Assembly (NCBI RefSeq): GCF_002994745.2
Contig: NC_037089.1
Coordinates: 87,258,347 to 87,322,346 of the forward strand
DNA length: 64,000 nt
Reading direction: 5' to 3'
From: Rosa chinensis
Lineage: Eukaryota > Streptophyta > Magnoliopsida > Rosales > Rosaceae
Part shown: piece by piece, positions 1-12,690 of the stretch
Position numbering within the stretch: position 1 is the first letter of the stretch
Layout: the number at the start of each line of letters is the position of its first letter
Notes under the pieces: generated by a model
Seen by the model: the letters and a program-made list of their open reading frames with translations, nothing else
Database searches by the model: none
Told to the model about the DNA's origin: nothing
Translations under genes and position numbers: made by a program

Positions 1-1931
1 TGGATAAAATCAGTGAAAATTTTGGCTTTAGCAGCAGATGCATGGGCTTGAGAAAGGCTTGTAATAAGAACTTTGGTTTGACTTCAAACATATCTCTATT
101 TTGTTACTGTAGTGAAAATTGTACTATGCAGGGAAAAGTTGGTTTAATAAGGGCTTGAAATAGTTGGTTTGATTTGATATCAAGCTTATTTGATCTTGAA
201 TAGTTGGTTATTGCAAGTGAGGTTTTGGTTACTGCGTTGAGGGCTTTGACTCTGATGGTTGATGTTTTGGTTTGAGCTTTGACAGCAGGCTTATTTAGGT
301 ACAAAAGGAGGAGAATTTGGAAACTGCAATAGTAGTTTTAGCTGTGACATAATCTACTTTGGTTTGAAGAGGCTTGTAATAAGAATTTTGCAAACTATAG
401 CGGAGATTGTTGCTATGGCCTGATTTTGGCAATGGGAATGAAATATTTCACCATAGCTGTGAATACTTCCTTTTGGGAATGCTAGAATCCAGTAAAGCAT
501 GAATGGATTAAGTCTTCATTTTGGCATGAATATAAGTGAATGATCCTGACCATGATTTGAACCTTCACCCTTCAGCCCCCAAGTTCATTAGCATGAATAC
601 AGATGTAGTTTTAGGTATACTTAAATACAATTCAACATTGTACATCACAAGGATTGCAACCCCTAATCAAGCTTGTTTGCATGGCTTGAGTTGCTATTGT
701 GAACTATAGCTGCAGGTGTTTTACTGCAGCAATACAAATGCTTCTCTTCTGAGAGTCATCGAGCAGAAACAATATTTGCTCGTCTGCACTGAGTATAATA
801 GATTAACTAACAAGAAGATCTTGTTTGTTGCACATTGCTTGTGTGTTAAGCTAGTCTGTATTTTGAAATACAATCTACTGTAGTGCAATGCTATCACAGT
901 AAAAATACAATATGCATGCTATGACAAGAGAGATTTCATCCAGATTTTGGTGTACTGGTTTTTATTGCGGTAGGGGATTTGGCTAAGAGGGTAAAAACTT
1001 TGGATAGGCATTGAAAGTTTTAGATATGAGAAAAGTTTGTAACAAAGATTTTTGGTTTGAAACATTTTCGAATATGGTAATAAATTTTTTTGTTATTTCT
1101 GTGAAGACTCATGCTTTGGCAGGGAAGGGCTGAATATTGCGACTGCTACAAATGAGATCTTAACTATTGCAGTGGAAACCTTGGCTCTATAATGAATGTT
1201 TTAGTTTGTGAAACATTTGCGGTAATGATTTTGGTATTGCACAACCTTATTTGGCTAAGATGACAACCTTTTCGTCTAGAAATATACATTGGTTTAAAGA
1301 AGGCTTGGAGTAAATGGTCTTAACTGCAATGAGGTATGGTTACTGCAGTAGAAGTTTTAGCAATGCTTGCAATGGACATTTTGTGTTAACTGCAGTAAAT
1401 GAGGGCTTGAATACGAGTGTGAATTGATGGTTACTTTAGCTTTGGCTATGGTTGTGAATGCTTCTTCTAAAGAGGGCTTGAATGTGGTGACCATGAATAG
1501 AAGAAAAACTCATTCTGGCATGAACATAAATTGATGGTTGTAGTGGTCAATAATTGAACCTCTATCTAGATTCATTAAGAAAAGGCATGTATTCATAGAC
1601 CACAAGTATGTTTGTTTGTCTGTATACATTGAGTATAGCAGATTAACAAGATGCCTTACAAACTGCATAGAACGTGATGTCAAGCATGGTTGCGTCGCTC
1701 TAATTTTAGAAACGAAAGACTACTTGCTGCGGTGCTTTGCCACCGCTATAAATTCTTGTCTCCAGCTTTCATAGTTGAATTCCCCAGTCTTCAGTTGAAT
1801 ATGAAATTGTATTGAGTAAACCATATTAACAGGGGAGCCTCTGCTAATTGCATCCAACAATAATTGTGAATAACACAAGCATGCTTCAATTGAAGAGTTG
1901 CAGCACAAACATATTATCTGAATCACAACCT
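1..1931 (-). mobile_element. Internal region of an LTR-retrotransposon relic (minus strand)
   Basis: This stretch follows the primer-binding site at 1932-1951 when read on the minus strand, so it should be the leader or internal region of the element whose LTR lies to its right. No gag, protease, reverse transcriptase or integrase motif was seen, and reading frames are short and broken. The region contains two diverged copies of one module. Phrases around 445-545 and 775-815 recur around 1440-1530 and 1610-1655, including 'gagtatagcagattaac'-type sequence and 'ttctggcatgaa' type sequence. The left part of the element lies outside the window. Assignment rests on position relative to the PBS only. 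Confidence 0.45.
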
Positions 1932-1951
1932 AGTCCCCAGCGGAGTCGCCA
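1932..1951 (-). other. Retrotransposon primer-binding site, Tat/Ogre type
   Basis: On the minus strand this reads TGGCGACTCCGCTGGGGA, three bases after an LTR end in CA at 1955. As I recall, this PBS, complementary to a tRNA-Arg 3' end, is common in Tat/Ogre-type plant Ty3/gypsy elements. It fixes the orientation: LTR on the right, internal region on the left. Confidence 0.6.
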
Positions 1952-1954
1952 AAA

Positions 1955-2790
1955 TGTAAGGGTTCTTTTTGAATTAAGCAAGACCAGGCCAAAATTAACT
2001 CAATAACTTGATGTTAGTGAGAGAATTTTGTGCGTGATTCAGATACCGAATGAGGCTTGACAGCATGAGGATGGTGTGGGAGCTAGAAACATACTGTGGT
2101 GAGAGAATTTGGGGATTGCATCAAATTTAGGTTTCTGGAAGATGAGTTTGGCAGGGAGGCTTGGGAGAAAAGTGCTAGGAACTGGGTTTTGTGTTTAGAG
2201 GCCTGGAAGCTTGAAGAATTAGAGGCTTTTTGATGTTTCTAAGTTTTCTGGGTTGTTGCCTCCTCTTCCTTTCAGTTTCAAATATCTCATTTTATAGGCT
2301 CAATCGGAGGGGTGTTATGGTGGCTCAAACCCTTTGGTTTTCTGGGTAAGACGTTCCTCCTTTAGCTCATGTAGGATTTCTGCCTTAAGATTTGGGATAT
2401 CAGAGCTTACTTGGGATATGGAGTCTTGGAAACAGGGGAGGATTGTTGCAGCCGTGCGCAAAAACTGCAGCAGAAACAGCTGCGGTGACAGAAAATATGG
2501 AACGATGTTGAAGGGGCAGCTAGGGAGCTGTGAACTCATCATTCAAGAGGAAAGGGGATATCTGCTTACCAGTTAGAAAGTTTCCTCCTTGCCAACTGAC
2601 GGAGGGAATCGATATTTCTCCTGGGTATTTGGGTTGAGTTGCAGTGTATTTAGCAGCTGCGGGGAAAGAAAAGGGAGATAGAAGAAAACGATGTAAGTTG
2701 AGCTACCCTATGTCTTTTGGTTTGGGCTTTTTCCTTGGGCTTTGGATTTTGAGTAAAAAAAAGGGTTGACCCAAACCTCATTTTCACCAA
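1955..2790 (-). mobile_element. LTR of the Tat/Ogre-like relic
   Basis: The minus-strand 3' end of the LTR is clear: it ends CCTTACA at 1955, just before the PBS. The other end is uncertain and lies roughly between 2750 and 2900. A candidate minus-strand TG start lies near 2782 (TGAGGTTTGGG). No second LTR is in the window, so length and target duplication cannot be verified. Confidence 0.45.
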
Positions 2791-2879
2791 TTCGCTATAA
2801 GTTTAAATTATCGGGCTTGGATCTCGAGCCCAAGATCGAGACCACCGATGACGTTAAACTAATAGGCGAGCATCATATG

Positions 2880-5843
2880 TTTCCGTAACCTTCCACACCA
2901 TACCCACTTCTGCAAGCCCCAGAAATGCGTGGATATGGCTTGGGTCCACATCTAGGGCATGTTTGCTTGGCGGGTTAAAGCCGAGAGATGGATATAAAAT
3001 TCCATAGTTTACGGAATTTTATACAAATTGCGTGTTTATGCTAAAACATGTCGTGACGACATATTTATTTTGCCGCGTGATTTTTCGGGTACCAACACCT
3101 ACCCTCCAGGGTACAACAACCTTGATCCTTGTCACAATACTCGGATCGTATCAAACAGCTTGAAGCTTTCTTTTGGTGAAATAGATAAATTAAAGGAAAC
3201 ATATGAATACTTTGAACTCGGAAAGGAAACAAATGAGATTGAATTTCTTGTTGTTTTGATTTGGAAAGCTAGAGATTATATAGGGCAAAAATGATTAATG
3301 CAATAATCATTTGTTAATAGCAATTAAGCTTTGTAACTTATGTAACATAAATGAATATAATAACATTGATTAGGAATAATCAAAACGGAAGTGTATCAAA
3401 TAAGGAATAAACCAATATAATTACAGAGTTAACGAAATTAATTATCCAAACTGATGAAATCTTTGGAATAATCACAATAAAAGGGAGTTAATGACATAAA
3501 AAAAAATTAATGACTATTACTATATACAAATAACGGTTTAAAAGAAGTTTAAAAAATAGTAGGTATTTTAAAATATTCTAATTAAATTCCAACATTCAAT
3601 CGCTGAATCATCAGGGTTTTCATACTATTGCCATAGATGTTTGCTTCCATATTTAACACATGCATGCATGATAGATCAAGTGATAAGACCGCATATTCGT
3701 ACTACTGTGATTGACGGTCAAAATTTTCAACTTGAGAATTTTGGCAGAAAAAAGCTAAAGAATAAGCCGAATGGGACGAAACGATATTGAAGAAATTTGT
3801 ATTTATGTAATTACGTTCATTGGAAGTTTGTAATTATGTGCGACAAGAAAACTACGTAAATACATCAATCAGAGTCATTAATTTTGTCATGAGTTTTACA
3901 CCTTTTATTGTTTACATTGCATTTTGAAATTTCAAAAAGTCTTATTTGTTTAAGGAAAACTGAAATTGAAAGAGAATTGAGTTGTGCTTTCATTGATAAT
4001 AGAGGTTTATTTATATAGAGGATTACAAACATAGAGATAAAGTTGTACAATGAAACATAATCGTACATTGATTGGATATTTACTAAGATTCTCTGAGATT
4101 ATCTCTAACTCAAACCCTATTTCAACTAAAGCAAGTAACCTCGAATTTGAGCCAAAGACATATTTTGAATTTGGTTGAACATTACTTTCATTATCAAGTT
4201 AAAGTGATAATTTTAAAAGTTAATTAGATTAAGGTCCAAAAACTAGACTCCATATTGGTTGTAGTCTGCATCAATTTTTCTTGTTAATTGGGGTCCAATG
4301 ACTTAGTTGCCACCTCAAATTTATTTCATTTTCCATCGTGTTGACTCAATCGTTATTGATTTTTCTTTTTTACATGAATAATATGTCCTTATTGAATGTC
4401 TTTGCACATAAAAAGCAAGAATTAATATGATTAAAATTAGTAATCTGATTAGTAATTTAATATCATATTTGATGCATATTTTTCTTAAATTATTCTTATT
4501 GATTTGGTATAAAATAATGGAATTGGTATGAAATTGAATAAGATATTTAATGTAAATCATTCCTAAAATTGTTCTAACTTAAAAGATGTCTTCTATAAGT
4601 TAAGAATCTTTCTAAAGCAATATTTTGATAATGTTTTTCTTCAACACCAATGGTTCCATGGTCATGGCTCTTATATGTAATGTCAAGTATTTTATGAATG
4701 TGGTTCTCCTTTTTTAGCATTAAGCTTTCTATGGTCAAGGTATTTTCTTGTAAATCATTCCATCGATGGTCAACGATTGTGGTCATTTTGGTGTAAATCA
4801 TTCCATCAATGGTAGCTATTCTTCTTCTTCTTCTTCATTTTTTTTTTCACATTTCCTTCTTAACTTACCTTTAACTTGGAAAAGAACATGCGTGTGTGTG
4901 CGTATATTGTTGGTTGACAAACCACTATTGATTCTTATTCTAAGGTAAACATTACGTAATTTTTGTAGTATATGTATTATGAGCTCAAAATTTCAGTATT
5001 CCTTATATTAGGTATCTGCATATTAGGTATAGTATGTGGCTAAATTTTTACCTTTGTTTTAGACATATATAGTGAAAAACATACCTCTTTATGAGGTGAA
5101 AATAATTATACCTCTATATGAGGTCTAGATTTGCATATTATTTTTTTATGTTGATTTCATGTTCTATAATTATATGTACCTTATAGGTAGGTTTATTTAA
5201 TATTCTTCACTTTCCACCTTTTAGTTAGGTTTATACTAGAATACCATATTTTCTCTTTGTGAGGTAAAAATATATGCCTTTCTATGAGGTAAAACACTCA
5301 TGCTTGCATACTTTTTGGTTAAATTGATTTCAAGTTCTTTAATTATACCTCGTAGTTAGGTTGACTAGCTTGACGTTTTAAGTTTTATATTGTTTAGTTA
5401 TATTTATTTTATATTTATTCATGTTTTTTGGAATGATTATGTATAATTAATAATTTAAATTTCAATCTTTGAAAAATTAAAAATAATAATAATGAAAATT
5501 TCGCAAAATTAGGTAATTTAAAATTGTTTCCTTTCTTGACTTGAAGGGGCAAATTTGACAGAACAAATAGTCAATGGACCGCAATTAACAAAGAAAAAGT
5601 GACCAGACTGCATCTACTATTGAACTACGAAATTAGACCTTGATTGAAATATCTCTTAATTTTAATCCAATTTGCTAGATGTTTGATATGGCTTGAGATT
5701 GTTTTTCTTTTTTTATGAGGTATCAATTTGCAAGATCCCCTGTAATGTTAAGATTGTTAGAATATTTGTAATGATACTACCTAAAGTCTTTTTATCTACT
5801 CATTGTAATCGTCTATTGAAACTGACTTTCACTATTGCAACAG
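2880..5843. other. AT-rich intergenic DNA, no gene recognised
   Basis: No coding exon or known motif was found. Minor structures are a palindrome at about 2993-3023 (ataaaattcc / ggaattttat arms), a short phrase 'gtaaatcattcc' occurring near 4552, 4751 and 4793, and repeated 'tatgaggt' phrases between about 5075 and 5300. A frame at 3028-3294 has no recognisable similarity and is not called a gene. Confidence 0.5.
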
Positions 5844-7697
5844 GGTATCTAGACAAATGAGATGACACCATTCCATTGGCAATTGCTTTGATTGATTATG
5901 CTCGAATGCAGCACATAAAGGATCATCTCTCTGCCATCAAAGAGGCCATGAAGTAATTGCATTCCAACATATATATAAGGGCTAAATATTGTTTAGTACC
6001 TTGTGGTTTGTGTCCAATATCAATTCAGTCTCTCACTTTTCAATTTCATCAAAAACACCCCTGCATTATCAAATCTCGTCAAATTGATCCTTCCGTCATT
6101 TCTCCTTCAACTGCAGCCATTAACTTGCTGACGTGGCGTGCCATGTCAGCAAAAGTAGGGCCCACATAAAAATCAAGTTTCCAAAATGACCCTTGCTCTT
6201 TAATGTCTTATTCTGACTCCCTCGCCATTCTCTCCATTCTTTTCTTCTCTTCTTCTTCATTTCTGCTCAAGCTCAGAGATGGCTGTTCAGCCCACCTCCG
6301 CCTCTCCCCACCGACATTATGCGGCGCGACCTCGTTTGCAAAGCCATCCAAATCATCCTCGTCTTCTCTGCCTCCGATCCTCAAATCACTAAACGCCGAC
6401 GCAGACCTCGCCCTCCCAATTTTCGAAACGACTCTGCTCCGTCAAGGACATCTCGCAGATTTCTGGGACCAAGTCGAAGTTGCACCTCCACCATTAGCTT
6501 CCTCACTGCGAAGTGAAGCGGAGCCCGGTCCTCCCTTCTTCGAACTAGCAGCGATGACGGCTGGAAGAAACCCAAAAGCTTCTCGGGGTTTCCGGTATAT
6601 TTTTCAACTCCAGCCGTAGCTTCAAGCTAGACCGATGGCTCTAGCTTCGTCTTGGTGAGGTGAAGAAGTTATGGTACCTTCTTTTCCATCTGTCAATTTG
6701 GGAGAGAGAATCGAAGAGGAGAAGATGGTTGAGTTTTCCGGCAAATTTCCATGTTTTCTAGCAACGTTTGGTTTCAACTCAGGTTCAAACTTGTTTCCCT
6801 TGCCGAGCTCTACCTCGCTATATACTTGAATTAAGTTAGGAGGAGATTAGCAAAAATCAAATTTTTGGAGTTACTGAACCACCGTGGTTCACTGTTCACG
6901 GTGGTGGTTTTGGCTTCCTTGACCAATTTTCCACCATGACATGATACAGTGAGGAGAAATTGATGATTTGATGTTTATGGAATCGTTGAAGTTGTAGAAT
7001 TGGATATGCAAAGTTAGGCTGCAAACGTTTTGGGTTTTCTGGATATTACTAAGTCATTTGGTTTGATTTTTGAGATATTACGGAGACAGTGGAGCTCGCA
7101 GCCACCAGCAGTTGGCGAGGGAGCTTCTTGAACTTATCGGAGATTGACCGTCCATATTTGCATAACTTGGATTGCTGAATTGAGAACTGAATCCCAAAAT
7201 CTTGTCGAGACTTTGTTAATTGAGAGCGTATGGAAGGAGAGAAGAAACCGGAGTGTGGTGATGATGATGGATAATGAAATTAACTTATTTTAATACCAGG
7301 GTCATTTTGGTAACTTGATTTTTATGTGGGCCCCACTTTTGCTGACATGGCACTCCACGTCAGGGAGTTAACGGCTGCAGTTGATGGAGGAATGACGGAA
7401 TGATCTATTTGACGAGATTTGATAATGCATGGGTGTTTTTGATGAAATTAAAAAGCGAGGGACTGAATTGATGTTGGACACACACTCTCAAAACCTTATG
7501 GTCCAATTATGTTTGATTGTGAGTGCAGCACGGGAACAAATGTGAAGGGTCACTTGATGTGGGCACTGCTGGACTACCTGGAGATGGGATCGAGCTACCA
7601 AGTTCGATTCAGTCTCAATTTCACAGATTACCTTAACAATTTGAGCCGAACTGCCAAGAAGTCCGCCGGCTGGCTCAAAACTTCCTTGCTTTCCTAG
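5844..7697 (+). pseudogene. Beta-glucosidase (GH1) remnant: last two exons only, disrupted
   Basis: Positions 5844-5952 match exon 11 of the two intact beta-glucosidases in this window (DDTIP..., ARMQHIKDHLSAIKEA). Positions 7529-7697 match exon 12 (MWALLDYLEMGSSYQVRF..., KKSAGWLK) and end in TAG. The upstream exons, including both catalytic glutamates, are absent. Exon 11 has an in-frame TGA near its start, in the place of the ARDD segment. The intron between the exons is filled by a 1.5 kb MULE. The acceptor and donor sites of the intron are still visible. This is a third, dead member of the local beta-glucosidase array. Confidence 0.9.
5979..7505. mobile_element. Non-autonomous Mutator-like element (MULE) in the pseudogene intron
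   Basis: Terminal inverted repeats of about 200 bp: 5979-6200 (gggctaaatattgtttagta...) is matched in reverse complement by about 7280-7505. Shared blocks include 'gtgtccaa(t/c)atcaattcagt', 'tttcatcaaaaacaccc' and 'gggcccacataaaaatcaag'. The outermost 25 bases of the right end have diverged. I could not define a target duplication. The core (about 6240-6660) is clearly richer in G+C than the flanks and may be captured host sequence, but no protein family was recognised. No transposase is present. Confidence 0.75.
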
Positions 7698-7911
7698 TAA
7701 AGTATTTACGGAAGCTCTGAGCATTTTCGAATTCCCTGGCCAAAAGAAAAGAGAGAATTAATTAAGCATCTCTGTATAAAAGTTAAAAGCAAATTTAATA
7801 AGTGAAGCCATTTAATTAAGGGTACATTGGAAATTATCATACAATAATGCCTCTTTGTTTTCAATAATGGGTAAAATGTATCCATCATGTATGTCAACTA
7901 TGAGAGATAAT

Positions 7912-10535
7912 GGCTATGTTTGGTATGGCTGTTCCTTGAGAAAAAGCTGGCTTCTGCTTATTTCTGAGAATAAGTGGCTGAAAAGCAAAGCTGCTGAGTG
8001 TTTGGTAAACTGGCTTTTTATAAGGGTTGTCAGTGGCAGAAGCAGTGGCAAAGTGTTTGGTAAATCAAACTGGCTTGTGCTTTTTATTTGTGGAATGACC
8101 GAATTGGACATGAGAGATTATTTTGTTTAATTAATTGTATATAAAACAATATTGTTCAAATGATCTTGTTATTATTTTTAATCTTTATTATGTCCGTATT
8201 AATTTTTGTTAACTTTGAATTTTTATAAAGCATGGTGACTATTTGATTAATATTGGACAATATGATTATAAATCATGGTGACTATATTATTATAAATCAT
8301 AGTTTCTAGTTCACATCAAATGTTCACGTTATTACGCGCATTCATCAAACTTTGAGTAATGTTATTTCTTATTGCTTCCATTTCTTGTGCACCGTGACCA
8401 TGATATTCTTCTTGTACATCATCATCTATTTCTATCTCACCACTTGACCCATAACCTGTAAAATAAAGAAATGTCAAATTTTAACAAAACTTCATTCAAA
8501 GCATCATAAAATTTGATCTAAAAATAAATATAGTTACCTAGTGGAGGTTTAGGAAAATTCATTTCGGGATCTCGAAGTACCGATAGAAACTACATGATAA
8601 AGGATAGGAATAAATCCTAAGATGATTACTTGATTTGCCAAGATAATTATAAACCAACAAATGGCCGTTTTCATGAGAAAGTTATTTTCATTTAACTAGA
8701 GAAGTTGATAAGCAAACAACACAGTAAATGCATTTAATCGGTAACAATAAAATTATCTGCACTACAATTAAAAAAAATGACAGCAAGGAAACAACTGAAA
8801 TGATCATATATAAACAAAAAATAAAAACTAAAAATTAGATCAAACAGTAACAAATTGATAATCATGTGATTAGTCTCTCCATTCAAGACATAAGCTTGGC
8901 AACAAATCATACCTATCTACTAAGAGCAGAGACAATGATAATAAGTTTATGGAACAATTACATCCTCGAATAATCATAACGCCGTTCCAAAGACCTGCAG
9001 ATTGTAAAAAAGAATGATAGTTAAATTCTCAGGCTCATAACAAAGAGAAACAAAACTACCAAACAAAGCTGGAACAATATAGAAAAGAGGGTGGAGGAGG
9101 TACAACAAGAGGCTTCTAGACCTGAAAGACAACCTTCTGGACAGAGGATGCTTGAGGGACAAGAATTACAAATTTGGAGACAAATGAGGGACATAAATGC
9201 AGCATTTGGAAACCGGCGAACTAATGGAAATTTAACTGCATCAAGGCAAGCCAATGTTCCAAAAATCTGCCTCTCCTGGAGCTCGGCATATGAATAATTT
9301 CCCCATTCAGAAAAAGACGAAGGTAATGCCTAATCTGGGCAAGTTTTTTGGGGGGTAAGAGAATTGCAAAAGATGTGTGAGCTGTTTCAAGTTTATGCGA
9401 AGCCTAGTCCACTTTAGTAAGTGCTCCTCAATAAAGCTTTTGGTTTCCAAAAATATGTACTCTGAATGATCTAGTAGTGTGAGAGAGTATCCATGTACAA
9501 TAATGACATAGCTGTGAAGGTTTCATGTCTGTAATACAAGAGATTAGAGTTGTAAGCATGCGAGTCATAATCATACAGCAAGCACGCGTTCTTCAACCTC
9601 TAATTATCCGCTTGTGTAAGCATGCGAGTCATAATCATACAGAAGCAATCAAACCCGAGATGCAAGATTATAATGTATCATACACGAAAACCAGATCAAC
9701 TTGCATACCAAAAGCTTGAATACTAAATACAAGAGCTTGAATACCAAAACCATAGAAGAGGAATTAAACCCATCAAACAAAATCACAAGCACATGAAGTC
9801 TGAAAAACAAATTCAACCAAATCGTACGTTTTGCTGCCCAGAAATCAAACCCAAGTTTGTAAATCACACACATAATCTTGAAATTGAAATGAATACTAGA
9901 GCCCAAACAGGTTTTTGAAATTTTATTCAACCAAGCTGAAAGAAAAATTGATTTGGGAGATCGAAAATCAAGAGAGACAAACTAGCTTTTCCTCACCAGG
10001 ATGCATTCTGTAGTAAAGAGAGGATGAAGAAATCTGGCTTCCCGATCTGAAATTGGGGGAGGATGTGGGTTCAGGTCATGAAGTGATTGTGTTTGGTTCG
10101 ATTTCTCTGTGCTTGGGGTTTTCGTGATGAGAGGCTGAGGCGGCGTCAGAGGGAGAGGGAGGCGGCGTTAAAGGAAGAGTGAGGCGGCGTCTGTGATGAG
10201 AGCCCGGCGGCGTCAGAGGGAGAGTGGAGATGGGATAGAGATGAAAATGCTATGCAGCCTCTGACCTCATCTCGAAGGGGCTTGATGGCAATCCGTAATT
10301 GCCTCTCCCAAGGAAGGATAGAATCTGTCATTTTGAAACATTCATTTAGCTACAGTAAGTACCGCTACAGTAGCTGCTGGCTTCTGGCTTCTGAAAGCTG
10401 GGGTCAGGCAGCTTCTCCTTTTGGAGAGAAGCTGCAGTGGCTTTTCGAATAAGCTGAGCATAAGTCAGCTAACCAAACGCATAGTCCTCTTGTGCTTATA
10501 AGCAGGGGAGCTAAAAAGCCCCCCCAAACATAGCC
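7912..10535. mobile_element. PIF/Harbinger-like element, deletion derivative
   Basis: The ends are inverted repeats beginning GGCTATGTTTGG (7912) and, in reverse complement, at 10535. They are flanked by a 3-bp duplication AAT (7909-7911 and 10536-10538). Subterminal zones of about 200 bp on both sides share 'ggcttctgctt'-like and 'agtgtttggtaaa'-like sequence. A piece with the look of a Harbinger transposase C-terminus lies at 8316-8455 on the minus strand. A short plus frame around 9091-9297 is of unknown nature. No complete transposase remains, so movement would need help in trans. Confidence 0.7.
8316..8455 (-). pseudogene. Possible Harbinger transposase C-terminal exon fragment
   Basis: On the minus strand an acceptor site (…ttttacag) at 8456 leads into a frame of about 46 codons reading GYGSSGEIEIDDDVQEEY..., then EMEAIRNNITQSLMNA, ending in TGA at 8316-8318. 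A final R/E-rxNI-type helix close to the stop is typical of PIF/Harbinger nucleases. The catalytic DDE part is missing. The assignment rests on a short motif plus the context inside a Harbinger-type element. Confidence 0.4.
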
Positions 10536-10607
10536 AATATAAGGTGAGAACTAAGATCAAATAACCTATTTCTTGCTCAACTTATAATCATTAATAGTAA
10601 CATGTTT

Positions 10608-10867
10608 TTTTTTTTTTTTAAAGGAGGTACTGGGAAGGACCACAAGGAGGCACGCAATGGCCTTTTTTACCCGAAGTCCAGCACAGTGCCGCGCCAAAGA
10701 CGCAGCGACACCCCCCCCTCCGGGCATCGAGTACACCAAATAGGTGGGCTTGCCCTCCCCGCATAGTCTTTTCCATACACAAGGCTCGAACTTGAGACCT
10801 CTGTCTCAAGTCCCTCAACTTGTTTAAGGAGCACAGTCAACTTGCCAACTGAACTGGACCATGTGGG
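10608..10867 (-). mobile_element. tRNA-derived SINE
   Basis: A perfect 20-bp direct repeat (tcattaatag...) lies at 10588-10607 and 10868-10887. The insert starts with a T-run on the plus strand, which is the A-tail of a minus-strand element. Near its minus-strand 5' end are pol III promoter-like boxes: box B-like AGTTCGAGCC and an upstream A-box-like TTGGCAAGTTGAC. Length is about 260 bp. Confidence 0.75.
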
Positions 10868-10887
10868 TCATTAATAGTAACATGTTT

Positions 10888-12213
10888 GAAACCACACTGT
10901 TCCATTACAGATTTCTACACTAAATTTGCAAATCATGCGCACTCATTTCAGAAGGCCCCAAGGCCCATGATGCATGTTCTTTTCCTGCAATGGCTGGTGC
11001 GGGAATGACCCCACCGAGTAGGCGAAACACACAGTACAGATTGTGGGATTCAGCTCCTCTGCGGTGAGAAACCATGCAGTTAGCTAGGTGAATTTCATTT
11101 AATTTGGACCATCACTATGATCCAACGGTTTTGGGAGCAGCCACATCATCCAACATAACTTATTGCGTTTTTAGTCGCTAGTTAACGTTCTCTTACCCCG
11201 TCCTCTCTCTATTGAGTCTATTCTATTCCCATCTTCATAATCATTTCTTTCATGAGATCAATGATTTTCTTGCACAAGGTTGGATTTTAATGGGTTCTTC
11301 CTTGACCCGTATTTATTTGGCTTCTGATGGTCGTAATGATATATGCATAGGGGGAATGGGGGATAGTTATCCCAACGTAGACTTGAAAAAATCGAAATTC
11401 TAGTTGATGAACTGAACTATAGAGAAAGGCGCGCACAAAGGGGTCGATGTCGTCAATTCTATCAGATATTCTCTTAGAGATGTTTGTATTCATTTTGGTT
11501 CCCATTTAATCTCAATTGCAGAAACAAAGAAAATAACATACAGAAAAGGAGAAGAACGAGGCGGTGAATTAATCGAGCAAAATGAGGAATTCGAGAAGTA
11601 AAAGTGGAAAATTAACGGTGGAGTACTCAAAAGAGTCATATAATAATAATATTTTGAAATAGAAAAAATAAAATTATTTAACATGGCCTAATAAGGAGCA
11701 TTGGATTTTATTTATGGTTTAAATTGGACAAAATTCACATAAATTCATGATTTTATTAACTTTAGAGGACCCAAATTCTAGATTATAATTCTTATGCAGG
11801 GTATGTTCTAGGAAAAACATGACAGTAGTTACTCTTGCCCCTCAATTTTTCATGGACACCCTATAGGCTTAATTCACTTGTGTAAACCGTAATCACGTGC
11901 ACGTAGATTAATCTGGTTCATTTTATGTAATGGTATTTTTTTTTTTTTTGGAAAACAATTTATGTAATGTTTTTGGCAAGGTAAATTTTGCGTCTTCAAA
12001 ACTAGAGGCTGGGGTCATTATTTTTTCGGATCAATTGGAGATGAAATCATTCATTTTTACGATCAATAGGAAAATGAACTTGTTCCATCTAGAAACCATG
12101 CTTTAACAAAATTTTGATGTCAACACTTCTAGAAAAGTGAAGATAAAAGTGACGGCGATCATATTTTCAATGAAAATTGTTTAATTAACTTTGTATATAG
12201 AAGTACTTTATCG
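10888..12213. other. Intergenic, no gene recognised
   Basis: Mixed AT-rich DNA with short poly-T runs. No exon, RNA gene or clear transposon end was recognised. Confidence 0.4.
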
Positions 12214-12690
12214 AATAATAGAGCAGCTATGCACGATAGAATAAACGGTGCATGTTTCACGTTTACCCAATCATGGGGGTGGAGGCACTGGAGTTGTTAT
12301 AAGATAGATGATCGGGAAGTTCAAGTGGTTAGAATTATTTCTCTGCCCAACTATTCCTATCACTATATGCAGTAGTTGTTTTTAGTAGTAGAGTTTGATG
12401 CAACTACTACAAAAACAATGCTCATGGTGGAAAATAATAGAGCAGCTATGCACGACAGAATAAACGGTGCATGTTTCACGTTTACCCAATCATGGGGGTG
12501 GAGGCACTGGAGTTGTTATAAGATAGATGATCGGGAAGTTCAAGTGGTTAGAATTATTTCTCTGCCCAACTATTCCTATCACTATATGCAGTAGTTGTTT
12601 TTAGTATTAGAGTTTGATGCAACTAGTACAAAAACAATGCTCATGGTGGAAAATAATAGAGCAGCTATGCACGACAGAATAAACGGTATA
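12214..12690. repeat. Tandem duplication, 219-bp period, about 2.1 copies
   Basis: The phrase 'gagcagctatgcacga' starts at 12221, 12440 and 12659, giving a constant period of 219 bp. The first two units are nearly identical (for example gat/gac and agta/atta changes); the third stops after about 30 bp. One unit has an open frame (12376-12594, with SWGWRHWSCYKID) that I do not recognise. Confidence 0.85.

Noticed and set aside
3028..3294. 88-codon plus-strand frame in AT-rich DNA
   Set aside because: No recognisable motif, introns or neighbours; could not be supported as a gene.
6203..6619. 138-codon frame inside the first MULE
   Set aside because: Probably captured GC-rich host DNA; no family recognised and three frames are open at once.
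10750..10867. tRNA gene
   Set aside because: Box A/B-like sequences are there, but no full cloverleaf, and the unit is flanked by a 20-bp duplication with an A-tail, so it is a SINE head.
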